This document shows, piece after piece, positions 12,802 through 25,839 of a stretch of 64,000 nt of DNA (positions are counted from its first letter, which is position 1; each line of letters begins with the position of its first letter). The notes beneath the pieces are model-generated. The model ran no database searches. It was given only the letters and a program-made list of their open reading frames with translations, and was not told the DNA's origin. Position numbers and translations under genes: made by a program. The stretch spans positions 6,527,538 to 6,591,537 of the forward strand of contig OX467091.1 of NCBI GenBank assembly GCA_950106755.1, read 5' to 3'. This DNA is from Climacium dendroides. Its lineage: Eukaryota > Streptophyta > Bryopsida > Hypnales > Climaciaceae.

Positions 12802-14386
12802 CTTGAAACATGTTGGTACATTTCAAGCAACACTCTTATAGTGTTGTGATTGACGCCCCTATATAGGAGAGATGTTTTTTATTCCTTCTTTCTTCTTAGT
12901 AGGCTACAAGGAAAAATTGAAAAAAATTTAGTGAAAAATATCATTTGAGTAATAAGAGTTCAATAAAATGATTTCTATAATGTTTCATACTTTCATCACT
13001 AATCTATTGCATTTAGATGAATAACTTCTACCTAAAGTGGCCATTAATGGACAAAGAATGGATTCACATCACCATATCTTGCAAATTGTCATATGCAAGA
13101 ACATGAACAATGAAAGTATAAAAACATATTTGTGATAAACAATATATCACATTAGAATAATACATTGTCAAAACTTCTTCTTCTATAGTTATAGTTAGTG
13201 TTGTCTAACAAATCACTAGAAAGAGACAATCATGGTCATGTGAACTAAGATGCAAAACAATGGTTAAGCAACTTGAAATTGCAAAGTTTCATATCATAAT
13301 TTACATTATTGGGGTAGTACAAGATTGGAGAAGGACTGTGTCATAGATATCATTTTGGATCTTCAAATAGCTTAAGAGGCGAATCTAAGTTTGTAACTCC
13401 ATATCATCACCTACTATTGTATGCACCATGACCCACGAAATTTTGGCATAGAAACCCTTCGGATTCTGCACTTCTTTGTCTACATTTAACAAATTGGCTT
13501 GTTTATCAACTCTATAATGGAGGACTAGAGGCTCCTCTCTTAGTCACATTTGCATGAAATTCCACAACTAGCTTTCTCTCCTAGGTTGTCATAGTCTACA
13601 TTTCATAATGGATGTCTTCTGTCACAAACTTCTCTGCTCAAAAGTAGTAATAGGTTTTTTTAGAGCTACGTATTTTGCTGATTGAATTTTCAATTGTTCT
13701 GACCACTCAACCTCATTTCAATGTGTCTTCTTCCCTCTTCCTACAGAGTTCTTCCACATCTACTATAAAACTCTGTAATGTCCCAAACACTACATGAACA
13801 ATAGTAGGAGACAGTGATTTTTCTTTTTTTTTCCTTCATGCGTATGACTCAATCGGCTTCCTTGGGAATAGCCTTCCTTCAACAAATGCTTCCACTGGGC
13901 ATGTCTAGAACATTATACAATAAGTTCTGGTCTAAAATTTCAATTACTTCCATAGCGCCTCTAATAGTTGTGAGTGTTTATTTATCCACCCTTGGTAAAT
14001 AGCCAAGTTTTACTAGGTTCTTTTCACTTCATGGTTTTTTTAAGCTAAATTGGGTGCCTAGGTGTTGGTCCAAGAAATGGATCTTTTTAAAGTGTCTAAG
14101 TATACTCAAATGTGGAAAAACAACCAAAAGTATAAATCGAACGTAAGTATTAAAGTAATTGGCTGAATGAACTAAGCCACTGTGGGTTTTTTATGAAAGA
14201 TAAGATGGACCAAAACTAATAACTTAAGCTTATAGAGAATTTTTTCCTTTTCCAAAAATGTAAAATTTGACCCTAGGTGATTCTCCTAGCCAAAGTTTTG
14301 ACCGCTATCTAGTTCATCAAACTTCATCTATGGATTTGCCTTAGTTTCCTATTTCAAATTTCATCTAAAAATTTATTAGGGTGATT
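12802..14386. other. AT-rich spacer, nothing recognised
   Basis: Frequent stops in all frames. A short frame at 13814-14002 has no recognisable features. No terminal repeats were identified. Confidence 0.4.
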
Positions 14387-14949
14387 CCTGGGAGGTGCAC
14401 TTCTCCTTTTTTGATGTTAGTCTAAAAAAAAATTTGGACCCCCTATTTATTTTTTGAATTTTAAATAAAATTAAATGAAAAAATATGAATAGATTTTTCT
14501 ATTTTGAAAGTTTATGTTTTGAATTATTGATATTTTTATTTGTTAATAATAATTAGTTACAAATTTTTGAAGTAAATAGATACTTTGTAGAACTACAAAA
14601 TAACTTTCACACCCCTATATTATATAAGAAAAAATTGTTTAAAAAATGAACAAAAAATTTCTAAAAATAACTCTCTATTGAAAGCTCATTTTGAGTTGAA
14701 TATTGATGCAATGGTCATCTAAATGTGTTCTCTAAAAATATTTGAGTTAAACAAACATACCATTTTAGTGCATTTTTAACTTCTAGAAATCATTCCATAT
14801 TTAATTTGAATTTGAAATTTTAGGAGTAGAATCCTATAGTCATTGGTAAATAATGATCAAAATTTGAAGTTAAAATTATAGTTAAATTTATTAGAAACCA
14901 CTTGTTTGCATGTGGTTTGTTGTAGTAGAACTAAGAGCACCCCCTGAGG
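14387..14949. mobile_element. Repeat family R, uninterrupted copy (MULE-like candidate)
   Basis: This roughly 560-bp segment aligns along its whole length with 49031-53060 once the 3.46-kb LTR insertion there is removed. Its ends are weakly inverted (CCTGGGAGGTGCACTT at the left, CCTCAGGGGGTGCTCTT reading in from the right). No clear target duplication remains on this copy. It carries the intact target GTTCT at 14727-14731, which is duplicated around the LTR in the other copy. It has no coding capacity. Confidence 0.6.
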
Positions 14950-16139
14950 AATGATTAAGATATTGATCTTTGTCTTCAACCCAAATTTTGAATTCATTAG
15001 TTACTTCCTCTAATTTTTCATTCAAATTTAACCTACTACTTCATCCTTCTATATCTTTTGGAGTTTTAGGTATTTTCTAGAGTTTGAAGTGGTTTAGGAC
15101 TCTTCTAAGTTTCTTCTACTTAATAATAATGCTAAGTTTCTATTTGGTTGTCTTCCAAAGATTCTAATCTATTTCCTACTTTGTTTTTAAGGTTTAGGAC
15201 TTCTTTTGTCAGTTTGCTCATTTTTAGACTTTTGATTTTAGTTTCTTGTAGATCCTAGTTTTGCCCATCCAAATTGATAAGGAACTCTAGATTTGGACTT
15301 CCCTAGTGAAATTTTTGAGTGAATGAAGTTTGACTACTAATCGGTACTTCAAACTTCATTTGTGGTTTTCTACCAATCTACAATTTAAAATTATTTTCCA
15401 GTTTCACTTTTGACCTTTGGGTTTCTTGCTCTATTCATATGTCCATTCTTGGTGTTTTTTTGATAAAATTGACTACTTTTCATCCCTATGACTCCTAAAC
15501 TTTATTTACTAATATCTTTCTCAAATTAACTTTGATTTCTAAATATTTTATGTTTTTGAAAACTTCAAAGCATACACTATAAGATTCTAAACTCAAAAGT
15601 GACTTGGTTTTTAATCCTATAAGTCTAACTTGCTTCTAAAACTCAAAAGTGACCTGATTTTTAATCCTATAGGTCTAACTTGCTTCTAGGCCTCAGCCTC
15701 ACTTAATTTTGCTAAAGAAAATTGTTTTGAAGAGGCTCAAGAAAACCGCTTTAGTCCATTTTTTAATTATATATATACACAATTTCTTTTGTTTTATTTT
15801 TTCAAAGTCAATGTAAACTATTGTTTCATCCTTCTATCCTTCTCTTTCCACCTCTTTCTTTCCTTGCACCACTATCTTATCCTATCTTGAATTTGTCTCA
15901 CTTAATTTTGTTGACTATTTAGGCATTCATCCCTTTTATCAACATTTTCAATTACTTTTATAGAAATTCTCATGCTATTTTTTAAATTTCTCCCTTCTCT
16001 ACTAAATGTATTTCAACAACTTGTATGTATTTATTTAGTTGCTTGATGTGAGAAACAAGCTTCATAAATGATCATTGTCGAATTTTTGGCATGTCCAACA
16101 CTCGTTGGATTTCAACGGCTAGAGCTTGAGTGAGCCCGT

Positions 16140-17090
16140 AGGTCTAGTGTGTGATCCTCTCAACCTCACCACGCTATGGTACACAATTGGTTTTAATTCT
16201 CCTCACTCCTTAATACTCTGGTCTGGTATTGAAGTTCAATCACCTTCTGAGTTTGATTTGGAAGGTTTAGCCTCTCTAGACCTCAGTCAAACTGAGTTGA
16301 CTTTATGAAATCTGAATTTTGGAATTCCCACCTCACTACATTAAATAGTATATTTAGTGTTAGCAACACTATTTACGAACCATGACACTAAATATCATTA
16401 ACCCTACTAAAGTAAGTAACATTAAAGCTAATTTCTAACACTAAATGTACTCTATGGTAAATCTGAAATTTGAAAGAGGGAGCTATTGCCACCAAAAGTA
16501 GAGAAGGCCAGAGAAGGAGATGATAAAAGATGGAGGCGGCGCAGTCAAGTTCAGCACTACACTAATTCCTCCAAAGTTGAGATTTAGTGTTGTGTAAAGT
16601 AGGGTGGTAATTACACTAAATGTAATTCAACACTAAATATACTATTTAAGGTAGTCACTCTAGATACATTTAGTCTCAAAATCTCTCACCTCTCTAGCAC
16701 CCTGGTTTTTGGTTTTTGATTTCAATTACACTCTGATGTAGTTTTGGGTTTGAACATGGAACCTATTCAATGTTCAAATCTTTGGTCAAACTAAGTTGAC
16801 TTTAAAAAATCTGAATTTCTAATCTCTCCACTCACCAATCGTCCAATCACTTTGGCATTCACGTGGTTTTGGATTCCCTCACCTTCAAACACTCTATTTT
16901 TTTACTTTTTTTTATTTCAGTCACACTCTGATGTTGTTTTAGAGGTTCAACCCTCTGAACCTTGGTCAAACTGAGTTGACTTTATAAAAATCTGAATTTT
17001 TTTAACCTCTCTTTTCACTAATTACTTTAGCATTCAAAACACCCCACTAGGCTTTGAAAAATCTGATTTTTCACTCTCCAACCTCCCCTT
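16140..17090. repeat. About three tandem units of 175-185 bp
   Basis: The phrase TCAAACTGAGTTGACTTT (with small changes) recurs near 16283, 16791 and 16963, each time followed by AAATCTGAATTT and preceded by CTGA-rich sequence. The last spacing is about 172 bp. The first is 508 bp, which falls to about 185 bp once the 323-bp MITE at 16334-16656 is removed. A partial fourth unit begins near 17058. Confidence 0.65.
16334..16656. mobile_element. MITE with CACTACATTAAATAG-type terminal inverted repeats
   Basis: The left end CACTACATTAAATAGTATAT and the right end (reverse complement GACTACCTTAAATAGTATAT) form a terminal inverted repeat extending to TTAGTGTT. The interior is rich in AACACTAAAT motifs. 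It resembles the CACTACACTAATG elements at 30.8 and 63.2 kb but is not the same family. No clear target duplication is visible. Its insertion is supported independently because removing it restores the tandem-repeat period. Confidence 0.65.
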
Positions 17091-19837
17091 ATCACTCTGA
17101 CTCAACTTTGAAATTTTTATTAAAGGAACTAGTTTCCGTTTCCAAATTTAAAGAATGGGAAAAAATGGAAATGAGGACCCAATCAAGGTATCCTCCCCGT
17201 GTAATTTGTGAATTGTTGATGTATGATGTAGCCTTGTCACTCAATCAAGCAACCTACCCGGTCTGTGGTACCAACCTCTTGCCTAATGGACCCACTTACT
17301 AGTTGGTTGGTCTGGATTCATGGTCTGATTGCCTGGCTAGGCCCTAGAAGGATTTTTTTTCCAATTTTTTGAACTAGCAATTGTTGCCAAATTTGGTATT
17401 TTTATACCAGTACTTGGGTCTCCTAATGGGGACCCTTTAGACCAAACAAAATACAAAAATTCTAGCTAAGAGCGAAGTTTCGCCGTCCAAGATGTTGACC
17501 TTCAAAATTCTAAAAAAACAAACAACAAAAGAGAACTTTTGGTGGATTAAAAAGTTTTGCTTAGGAGCAAAGCTTTGTTGTATGGGACTATTATGCTCCA
17601 AATTTTGGCAAGGAAACAACAAGGTGATGTGAAGAAGGGACTTTGAAAACTTGGATCTCACCCAAATCTTCCCAAATGACCAAAAACTACATTTTGGACC
17701 ACGATTTCCAACGTCAAGGTGTTCAGGGGATGTTCAACAATGTAGAAATTGTGATATCTTGCTCAAAGACATTTAATTTGGAAATAAAATGACACGAGAC
17801 ATGATAATACCAAATGCAAGCAAATTCTTAGAGCTCTTGACTAACAACATTGCCAGAATTCGGTCAAGAAATCTTTTAGTGTTAGTACAATGGACAACCT
17901 CAACATAAGCAAATCCAAGGGGACCCCGTGTCCTTTGGAATGAGCTCAAGACACTTAAAAGATGGAGACAAAGGCAAAATCAAGGTTCACAAGAGAATGC
18001 AAGAAAACTTTAGCAAATTGCTCAAAGTTTTGCTACCAAGTCTGCAAAATGGCCAAAATATAAATCAAGGGCCTTGTGGCAACCAAACAAAGATAAAAGC
18101 AAGAAAAGGGGTGAGTTGAGAGAAGAGGTGCCCTTTTATACTCTTCCAAGGGCACCCACCTCCTCTCATTTCTTCATGGTTATTTTTTTCATTTGAGATT
18201 TTAATTTCAATTTACAAATTTTGACTTTCTACACTAAACCAATTTCTAAATTTTGGAGATTAACTCCAAATCACAAATGAATTGTGTCATTGGCTTCAAA
18301 AGGCCATTTTTAATTTAGAATGAACCCCCCACCCCTTCTTCTTACATTAAAAACTCATCAAAAGCTAGTGTCAACTTACCGCCTCCAAAGGGTAAATATT
18401 TAACTTTTGGAGGTTGACTTTTTTGAGAAAAGTAACTAGACTAGGTTCTTAAGTAGGTATGAAGGAGTAAAAAAAGACCTAATTTTGATCCCGTTTTGAT
18501 TTCGTATACTCCCAAAATGTTGGTCAACTCCATTGTAGTCTTTAATTTTGTCAATACTTGGAGAATCTCGTTAGTTTGGGCACTTCTAGCTATTAGAATG
18601 TTTTGAAACTTGTTGGAGAGTCTTATCAACATAAAAAAAAGCTACTCTAATTTTTAGTGAGATTTTACCCCAACCTGAGTAGTTTCTAGGAATTTTCTAG
18701 TTGGAGATTAAGGCAGTTGACCATCTAGAAAGGCATCTTTTGAGTATCAAAAAATTCTGGAACTTTTTGTGGAATCTCTCATTGAATTCTACAGAAGATG
18801 TGTAAGCCCATTTCTTAGCTCTACACAATTTTCAAGGGAGAATTAATTTCCCGCTACCTCTTTTAATTATTGGTTCAAGAGAATCTTTCACACGGAAAAG
18901 AATCTTGACAAAGTGACTTTACTATTGAGTTCCTAGTGTGATTTTATCCCTAGAACTTTGTCTTCTAACCATAGATATTCTTCTCAATTCATCATAAGTT
19001 TCTTCAACCTACAGACTAACAATTGGAGTTTTTACGAAAAGTAAAAATCAATTAGAAACTTAAAACCTATCCATTAATTGGTTTCTAGGGTTCTCACCAA
19101 GTTTTCTTGAACCAATTCAAGCCAAGTTTTTTCACATGCATGGCAAATTAGGCAATTTGGTAATTTCTACTATAATTTCTACAATTTATGGGTTTCTATC
19201 TTATTTACATGCCGAAATTGGTTTTAATTTAAGAAAATACTCTATTTAGAACCAAATATCTATAATGGCATGTGACATGCTTATTCTGATTTTACACTCT
19301 TTTGGGGGCTTTTTGTATACAAAAATACACTCAAAATAAGAAAAAAAAACAAAAAAAAACAATGAGTCCTAAGTGACGAAATGGGAGCTCACAATAGTCC
19401 TTTGGTTGGATGTTGCGTTTTTGTCATTTAATCACAAAGAATTTTTGGAGGACTTTGTTTTTCACAAACATTACCATTTGTGAGCCACCATATTGCCTCA
19501 CAAATGTTTAAGTAGAAAAAACCTAACTGAAAGGAGTGGAATTGTGAAGTCGGAAATATTAGTATTCTAAATTAAGACATAGTTAGGAGTTTGGGAGTTT
19601 TCTATTAAATAGGAATAGAAACTTTAGAAAATTAGCACCAAAATTAGTAAATTGCAATTAAAATAAACTAGCCTATGATAGGTAGATTGATTGGTTTGCC
19701 TTGTTGACATATTTGAAATTTTTTAATTTTTTTTCATATATAGGCACCCATGAAAAATGGGGAGAGCAGCTGATTTTCTTTTTTTTTTAACAAAGTATGA
19801 ATTTGTTACAAATTTGTTGCAAATTTGCCAAATGGCT

Positions 19838-20126
19838 CAAAACAGTCTCTAGCATTACAAAGTTTAGATCCTACAGTTTGTCAACAGTTATCATGCAATT
19901 ATCATTGTTTTATGGAGTACAATTTATCGCATCATTACAATGCATTACTTTGCATCGTTACAATGCAATTGCAAGTAATGCATTGTAACGATGCCATAAC
20001 GATGCGAAGCAATGCATTGTAATGATATGATAAATTGTAATTAACGTGCAAACCCATTAAACAACGATAACCACATGATAACTGTTGACAAACTGTAGGA
20101 TCTAAACTTTGTAATGAGACTACTCC
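19838..20126. repeat. Foldback element: long near-perfect inverted repeat
   Basis: The arm starting ATTACAAAGTTTAGATCCTA (near 19853) is repeated in inverse orientation ending near 20118, through CAGTTTGTCAACAGTTATCA and then ATTACAATGCATTAC-type sequence around the centre near 19968-19990. Arms are about 130 bases with a small number of mismatches and indels. RNA from either strand would form a long hairpin. An outer inverted pair, AGCCTATGATAGG at about 19672 and CCTATCATAGGCT at about 20441, suggests a larger element of roughly 0.8 kb around it. Confidence 0.8.
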
Positions 20127-20129
20127 CAA

Positions 20130-22504
20130 AGCCATCAATAACTATACCCATGGTGGTCATCAAACCACCTAATGCAGTTATAATATTTCCTAACATGGTT
20201 GAAATATTTTCTAACATAGACATGACATAAAGGAATAAAAAAAGGTAGTTCATGTAATGAATTACACTAGAAAGGTGCAAGTTCCTAAAACAGTCTCTAA
20301 CATCTTGATTACCATCATGCAAAACATTGATTTCAATCATTAACCTATCTAATGAAGTCTTGTTTACATTAATTAGAAAAACCTAACATTGATGGAAAAC
20401 TATAATGGGTTGTTTGATAGATGTCTGTATTAGGGAGTTTGCCTATCATAGGCTGGTTTACCTTAAGTAGAAATTAGAATAAAATTTTAGTGAAAAAATG
20501 GGAAATCTAAACAAAAAAAGACTTTAAGCAAGATTTAGTAAAGTAACCAAACTAGGCCAATGGTGGGATGGTGAGAAAATATGGACCAAAAACATTACAA
20601 TTAGGAAATGATGTTAGTGATCATTTAGGAACCAAAAAGAAAGAAAAAATATTAAAAAATATAAAAGTGAAAACCAAAAAATAGGGAATATAAAAAATAT
20701 ATAGAAGTAAAATAAAAACAAAAGACTAAAAAATAAGAGATGAAACAAGAAGTAGAATGAAAACCACAAAAAATAATAAATATAAAAAATCACAATAAAT
20801 CAGTAAACTTTAAACTACTACTAAACTCTAGAGTAGTGATAGAAACACTAAAATGGGAGAAAAACATTGAAATAGGGGAAAAACAATAATTTAAAGGGAT
20901 TTGTAGTAAACTAATGCAATCTACACTAAATTAGTGCAATTTTCACTAATTTGACATATTTTTTAGTAAATCAACAATTTTATAGTAAACTAGTGTTGGA
21001 TAAATATGGTTAGAGAAATTAGTTTGTTAGGAAATTGGATATAGACAAAATTATGATTTGAAGCCCTCTCTCTTCTAATTTCTCAATTTTTTTCATTTAC
21101 GTATGTTTATTAGAGAAATTTTGTGGTTTATTAGTGTTTTAAGGATAAATTATTAGAGATTCAAGTAGGAAAATATTAAGAGCAATTTGTTGAATATGTT
21201 TTTACCATTTTGGGAGAGAAAATGGATAGAAAGTAGAGTTTTTTTAGGTCAAATGGAAAATTGTTTGAAAGTAATGGAGAAAGTTGATGGAGACTTGAAC
21301 AACTAACTTTGAAGAGCAATAGAGGGAGTATGGCAATGTGGATTGAGTTGAAAATTGGTAGGAAGGTGCGCCTTAAATTTGACTTTTCAAAAAGCTAAAG
21401 TTCGCCTAATTTGGAGCAAGGATGAAGCAATGGCAATCGTTTTTGTAAAGAAAAGTCAATTGTCCTATCAGTGGGGAATTGGGTTGTGTCTTTTAATGTT
21501 CTTGTAATTCCAAATGATTTAAATGTAATAATGATTACAATCCATTCTTGGTCTTGTAACTTTGTGTGCATTTTCCATGAGGTCATATGATTTGGATATC
21601 TAAAAAAATTGTATAATTAGGGAATTCTACTTTTAGGATTTTTAGGGCACATGTGGAAGCGCTATCCAAATTGAGTTAAAATTAGGGTTGAATTGCTGGA
21701 ATGATCACTTAAGAGTAAAAGCTCAATTGCCTAAAATGAATGTTTGAATGTATAGCATTGGATCTAGGGACTTTGATGAAGTGCATGGGTCATTACATGG
21801 TTGCTTGTAAATATTGGTGTGTGTTGTGATTATTTTTAAGGTGCAATTTAACTCATTTAGGATTCAACTTAGGCATTTTTATGGAGGTTGTGGTTTAGGA
21901 GGTTACCATACCTCTATAAAATGTGTATTGATATACTTTGAAAATTTTAGGGCATCTAAGTGGATGATGTGGAGGTGCTGTCTTCTTTTCACTTAAGGTT
22001 GTTTATTTAAAAATTTACCAAAAAATACATTAGGAGTCCATTGCTTGGAAGGCAATCTAGGTTAGGGTCCTATATACTCTCTACCAAACAACTTTAGAGG
22101 AGTTTTTTGCCATCACAATAAAAAACTTTCATACCAATGTCTACTTTTCACTCTGTTTCAAAAAAAAGATATAATGAAAGCTAGTTAATTACGTAATTTT
22201 GTTGAATACATTTTTGTAATAGAAGTGACTAAAATTTGAATGAATAACAAAAGCCTCATCATACTACTAAAATGTTAATTTGGCTAATGTCCATTTCCTT
22301 CAAGCACCATGTATTTGTGCTCATAAAACAACATTCATTTACTATTCAAAACCAAACTTCCATACGCAAGTGAGGGATCAAAAAGCCAATGCAAAGTGTG
22401 ACAATAGTATCTATTTTTATATCTAGAAATAATAGTTACCATTGTAGTATTGAAGAAATTTGGGTTTGCAATGAACTTACTTGTTTTCCTTTGTTGTACT
22501 AATA
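20130..22504. other. AT-rich intergenic DNA
   Basis: Stops are dense in all frames and homopolymer A/T runs are common. The frame at 20340-20041 on the minus strand overlaps the foldback and is not convincing as a gene. No tRNA, array or terminal repeat was seen. Confidence 0.5.
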
Positions 22505-23024
22505 CTAAGTTCTAGTGGACGATTGGGTGTTTTTTATTTTACTCCTCAAAAAGTAAGTAGGTACTTGAATAGCATTGTTGGACTCAATCCCTAACATTAA
22601 GTCCTCCTTCATTTGTACGTACTCTACTAAAGATGTAGAAATGATTTGATTTGTATCACTTGCACATTTGCTTGCATAGAAATTGGCATTAGAGGCAACC
22701 TTAATTTCTTCAAAGGACATCAAGGGAAAATCATCTTCTTCACACTTCTCGGGGACTTCACAGTGCTCAAACAATTTGTTGCATTGACATATATCGTCAT
22801 TTGAATCATTAGAGAGCATTGTGTATGTACATCTACACTAGAGGCACCTCCAATCCATAATCTAAAGGAGGAACAAGAGTAAGTATCAAGCATTTAAAAA
22901 TATGGCCAATGTCTTTAATTCTTTTTAAATTAGGATTTGGAGCATCCTTGTTTAAGTTGGATGAAGGAGTTGGTGAAGGATTTCTCACTCTTCCAGTCCT
23001 AGCATACAACTCGACGTCTTGCAA
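22505..23024 (-). other. Possible decayed coding region, unidentified
   Basis: Two minus-strand frames follow each other: 23024-22833 (VRNPSPTPSSNLNKDAPNPN region) and 22819-22505 (CQCNKLFEHCEVPEKCEEDD then FPLMSFEEIKVASNANF). Their composition (acidic, Cys-containing, non-repetitive) is less AT-driven than the surroundings, so they may be pieces of one frameshifted gene. I recognise no domain. An 18-bp inverted repeat has one arm inside the second frame. Confidence 0.25.
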
Positions 23025-23151
23025 AGCACATTTGTTCAGTTGTTCATAGTTGCTTTGTCATAAGGTAAAATGATGAAATGGTAGAAAATCAAATTAGTCC
23101 TTACTAATCTATGGCATTGTCAAAGTGCTTGTTAAGTCCCCGAGAAGTGTG
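22741..23151. repeat. Exact 18-bp inverted repeat, arms about 390 bp apart
   Basis: CACACTTCTCGGGGACTT at 22741-22758 is exactly inverted as AAGTCCCCGAGAAGTGTG at 23134-23151. The GC-rich core stands out in AT-rich DNA. It could be the terminal repeat of a small element or a duplicated fragment; no target duplication was identified. A direct repeat ATGGCATTGTCAAAGT at 23111 and 23192 lies beside the right arm. Confidence 0.5.
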
Positions 23152-23861
23152 GTAAGGCTAACAATTTACAAAATTACAAGGCAACTATATTATGGCATTG
23201 TCAAAGTTTTTGACATGCATTATTGAAACTTATAGAAGAGTGAAATTAGATGTGTGTGCTAGCTTTTTACATATGACTTGAACTAATTTTGGTTTCTTTG
23301 CAATGGCCTTCAATAAAAACATGATTGGAAGCATTACTTTTGCAGTATTATGCGGCGACAAAAGAGAAGACAAAAGCTCACAAGCAGTGCCCATGGCTAG
23401 CCAAAAATTTCCAAATGAACTCCCTCCTATTTTTATATACCTTAATGTAGCGAACCAAAGTTTTCTGCTAGAAGCCTACAAGTTAGAAAATACCACTCTT
23501 TGAGGTTTGGGTTGAAAGTACCCACATAAAGTTCTCTTGGTAGAGGACATTGTTTAGGACTTGATTGTCAAGTGTGATGACTTATAAGCAAAGAACCTCA
23601 ATCTAAATAGGAAGCAGCATCTCCTTGACTTCAAATTTTTAGAGCATCCATTGTAGACATAAGAGGTGTGTCTTGAAGAATGATAATTGTTATACTAATG
23701 TTCATTAGTTTGAAAAAAACAAGCTTTGAGTTGTTAATTTGGGAGTTTGCTACATGGATTTCTAGATGATTTGTTAGCAACTTTGCTACCTTTCACTTAG
23801 CATTTCATTTTTCCATTAATGCTATTTGGTATAAGTCATGTACATTGATGACAACAAATCT
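23025..23861. other. Spacer upstream of the hAT relic, possibly its decayed 5' part
   Basis: Apart from the inverted-repeat arm already listed, nothing definite was recognised. The plus frame at 23303-23503 could be eroded transposase sequence because it has the same orientation and lies just upstream of the hAT C-terminal fragment, but no motif confirms this. Confidence 0.3.
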
Positions 23862-24333
23862 TGAAACAAATTGAAGACACAACGAGCAACAAATTTGGTG
23901 TACATGTACACCAATTTGAAAGTCTTAGCTGCATTGAAGGAAAATGATGAGAAGAAATGGTACCATGAGAACGTAGAGTCAAAGGATTTAGATAGACCTA
24001 ACTTGGAAAATGAGGATGGTAGGCCCATATGGAATGATAGAAATGCCACAAACAATGAATTGGACAATTTTGATGATGAAACATTTGATAGCCTTACTTG
24101 GGACATAAAGACTTTGGAGTTGATGATGGAGACATATATGTTTTTCCACCCGATGAAGATGATCATTGGTATGATGAAGATGTACCTTTGATAGCTAGAT
24201 TCATGGATAGAACTAGATTCATGAGTAGCCAAAACATTCTATTTGAGAGGGAAGATGCTTTGGTAGAGATAGTAGAAGCAAATGGGACAACAGTTACCAA
24301 TGATGGGACTCGAAGAATGAATGCAATTCAATA
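23862..24333 (+). pseudogene. hAT-superfamily transposase, C-terminal fragment, frameshifted
   Basis: The frame begins NKLKTQRATNLVYMYTNLK, matching the tail of the hAT dimerisation region in plant transposases, where RN(R/K)L...A..LVYVHTNLRLL is typical. An acidic C-terminal tail follows. The first frame is preceded by an in-frame TGA (23862-23864). Near 24100 the coding sense moves to another frame that continues with an acidic run (VDDGDIYVFPPDEDDHWYDE) to a stop at 24332-24334. The catalytic domain, BED zinc finger and main dimerisation block are missing or unrecognisable. It is a dead transposase end. Confidence 0.6.
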
Positions 24334-25839
24334 AATTTTGAAGTTTTCTTCCATGGCAATGGCTCAAGTCGAAGAAAATGACAAACACAATGATGGGGGA
24401 GGATGTGAGATGATGGTCCAAATGAATGTGGGCAATGCAAATGTTGAATCAATTGTGGTATTGGTGAGCAAGAATAGTGGGAATTAAATATGGAAAGTAA
24501 CAAATAAAATGAAGTAAAGAAGAATGTTGTAACATATTTGATGGGGTCCAAAAATTCAATGTTTGTAGACAAAGGCAAGGAACAATTTATGCAAGATCCC
24601 CAAATACCATTTTGTAGCACTCCTACTCCTCTATACACACTAGTTAAAACTAGTGACACAACTTTGAATGATTCAGGAAGCTTAGGAGTTGGAAAATGGC
24701 TTTTTAACTCTTCTAAAGAGACCCTTTTATTAATCCAAGTCAAACTTTGTCATTTTCTAGCAATATGGAGAAGGATGAGACATTGGCCTCAATGTAAAAG
24801 TGAACTACACATGGCCGTCCACCACAATGCTCCATCAAATCATTTGACCCTACACTGCAGTCTTTGAATGCAATGAAGGTAATAATTTAAAGAGGGCTTT
24901 GCATAGTGAAATTAGAGGTCATAGAATGTACTAAAGGCAAAAAATAAAAGATTAGTGCAGTCTTTTGCAATTACCCCAATTAAGAGACAAAATGTAGATA
25001 AAATTCCATTTGATGCATGTCTTCCTTCTTCAAAGAGGAAAACAAAAACAATCCCTTACCTTAGGAAAGGGCAATAGTAAGACCATATTAAAAGTAAAAA
25101 GCAAAAAGACAAAAAGGCATACCAATGAAATCACTCACATGTAAAGAAGTGCATGACGAAAGATGTGCAATTCTACAATCTTCATTTGATGATATAGAAA
25201 ACACATTTGGCGATGAAGATGTCGAAAGGCAAACTAGATATGAAAGTAGCAGGGCTAAGGTGAAAGGAAATAGTGATTACAAGCCTTAAGGATTGAAAGG
25301 ATGTAAGCATAGGTATGTAAGTGCTCATGATCAATAGAGCATGTAATGGCAATAGATTGTTTGAAGCTTGCATTGTAGTACTATTTTACTTATTGATGTT
25401 GAAAATACCATTATGGATTTTTTGATTGCAAGACCAAAGACAAACTATAAAAAAATGATTGTTTACTTTTTGTTTTAAATAAAGCATAATATATTGTAAT
25501 ATATCTATATAATGTGTTTCTTTTAATGCAATGGAGGCTCTCCATTTGTTCTAAAAAAGGTAACTAGATAATGCAACAAATCCTAGATCTGCCAACTTCA
25601 AACCGCATCATGTTCGTCATCTATTGTCTGTTGTCCACTATACATCTATTGTCCATTGTCCACCGTTTTATCCAAGGTAAATTTTGCCAACTATGGTTTT
25701 TCCCTCCCTTGACGTAGAGTCTGTTGTGTCCCAATGTCTAGATTTTGGATACAATTTTGCGTGAGACGTTTGATTTCATTAACCTTAACAACGGCACCAA
25801 CATATACTAGTATGGCTATGAATTACAAAAAGAATCGAA
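24334..25839. other. Spacer, nothing recognised
   Basis: Open frames on both strands at 24294-24867 overlap each other in antisense. They look like continuations of the hAT 3' region or chance frames, and no motif was seen. The remainder is AT-rich. Confidence 0.35.

Larger units (their letters stand above)
14950..19393. mobile_element. Degenerate LTR-type repeat, relative of the 49385-52847 element
   Basis: The right part resembles 50.7-52.85 kb. Both carry a run of the form GGGTCTCC(T/A), a block around GCGAAG(T/C)TTCGC(C/T)GTCC, and an adenine-rich tail followed by a terminus GAGCTCACA or GGGCTCACA. The left end could not be found and is probably truncated or decayed. No gag, protease or reverse-transcriptase motif was seen, so it may be an old solo LTR or a non-autonomous element. 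A three-unit tandem repeat and a small inserted MITE lie inside it and are listed separately. Confidence 0.5.
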
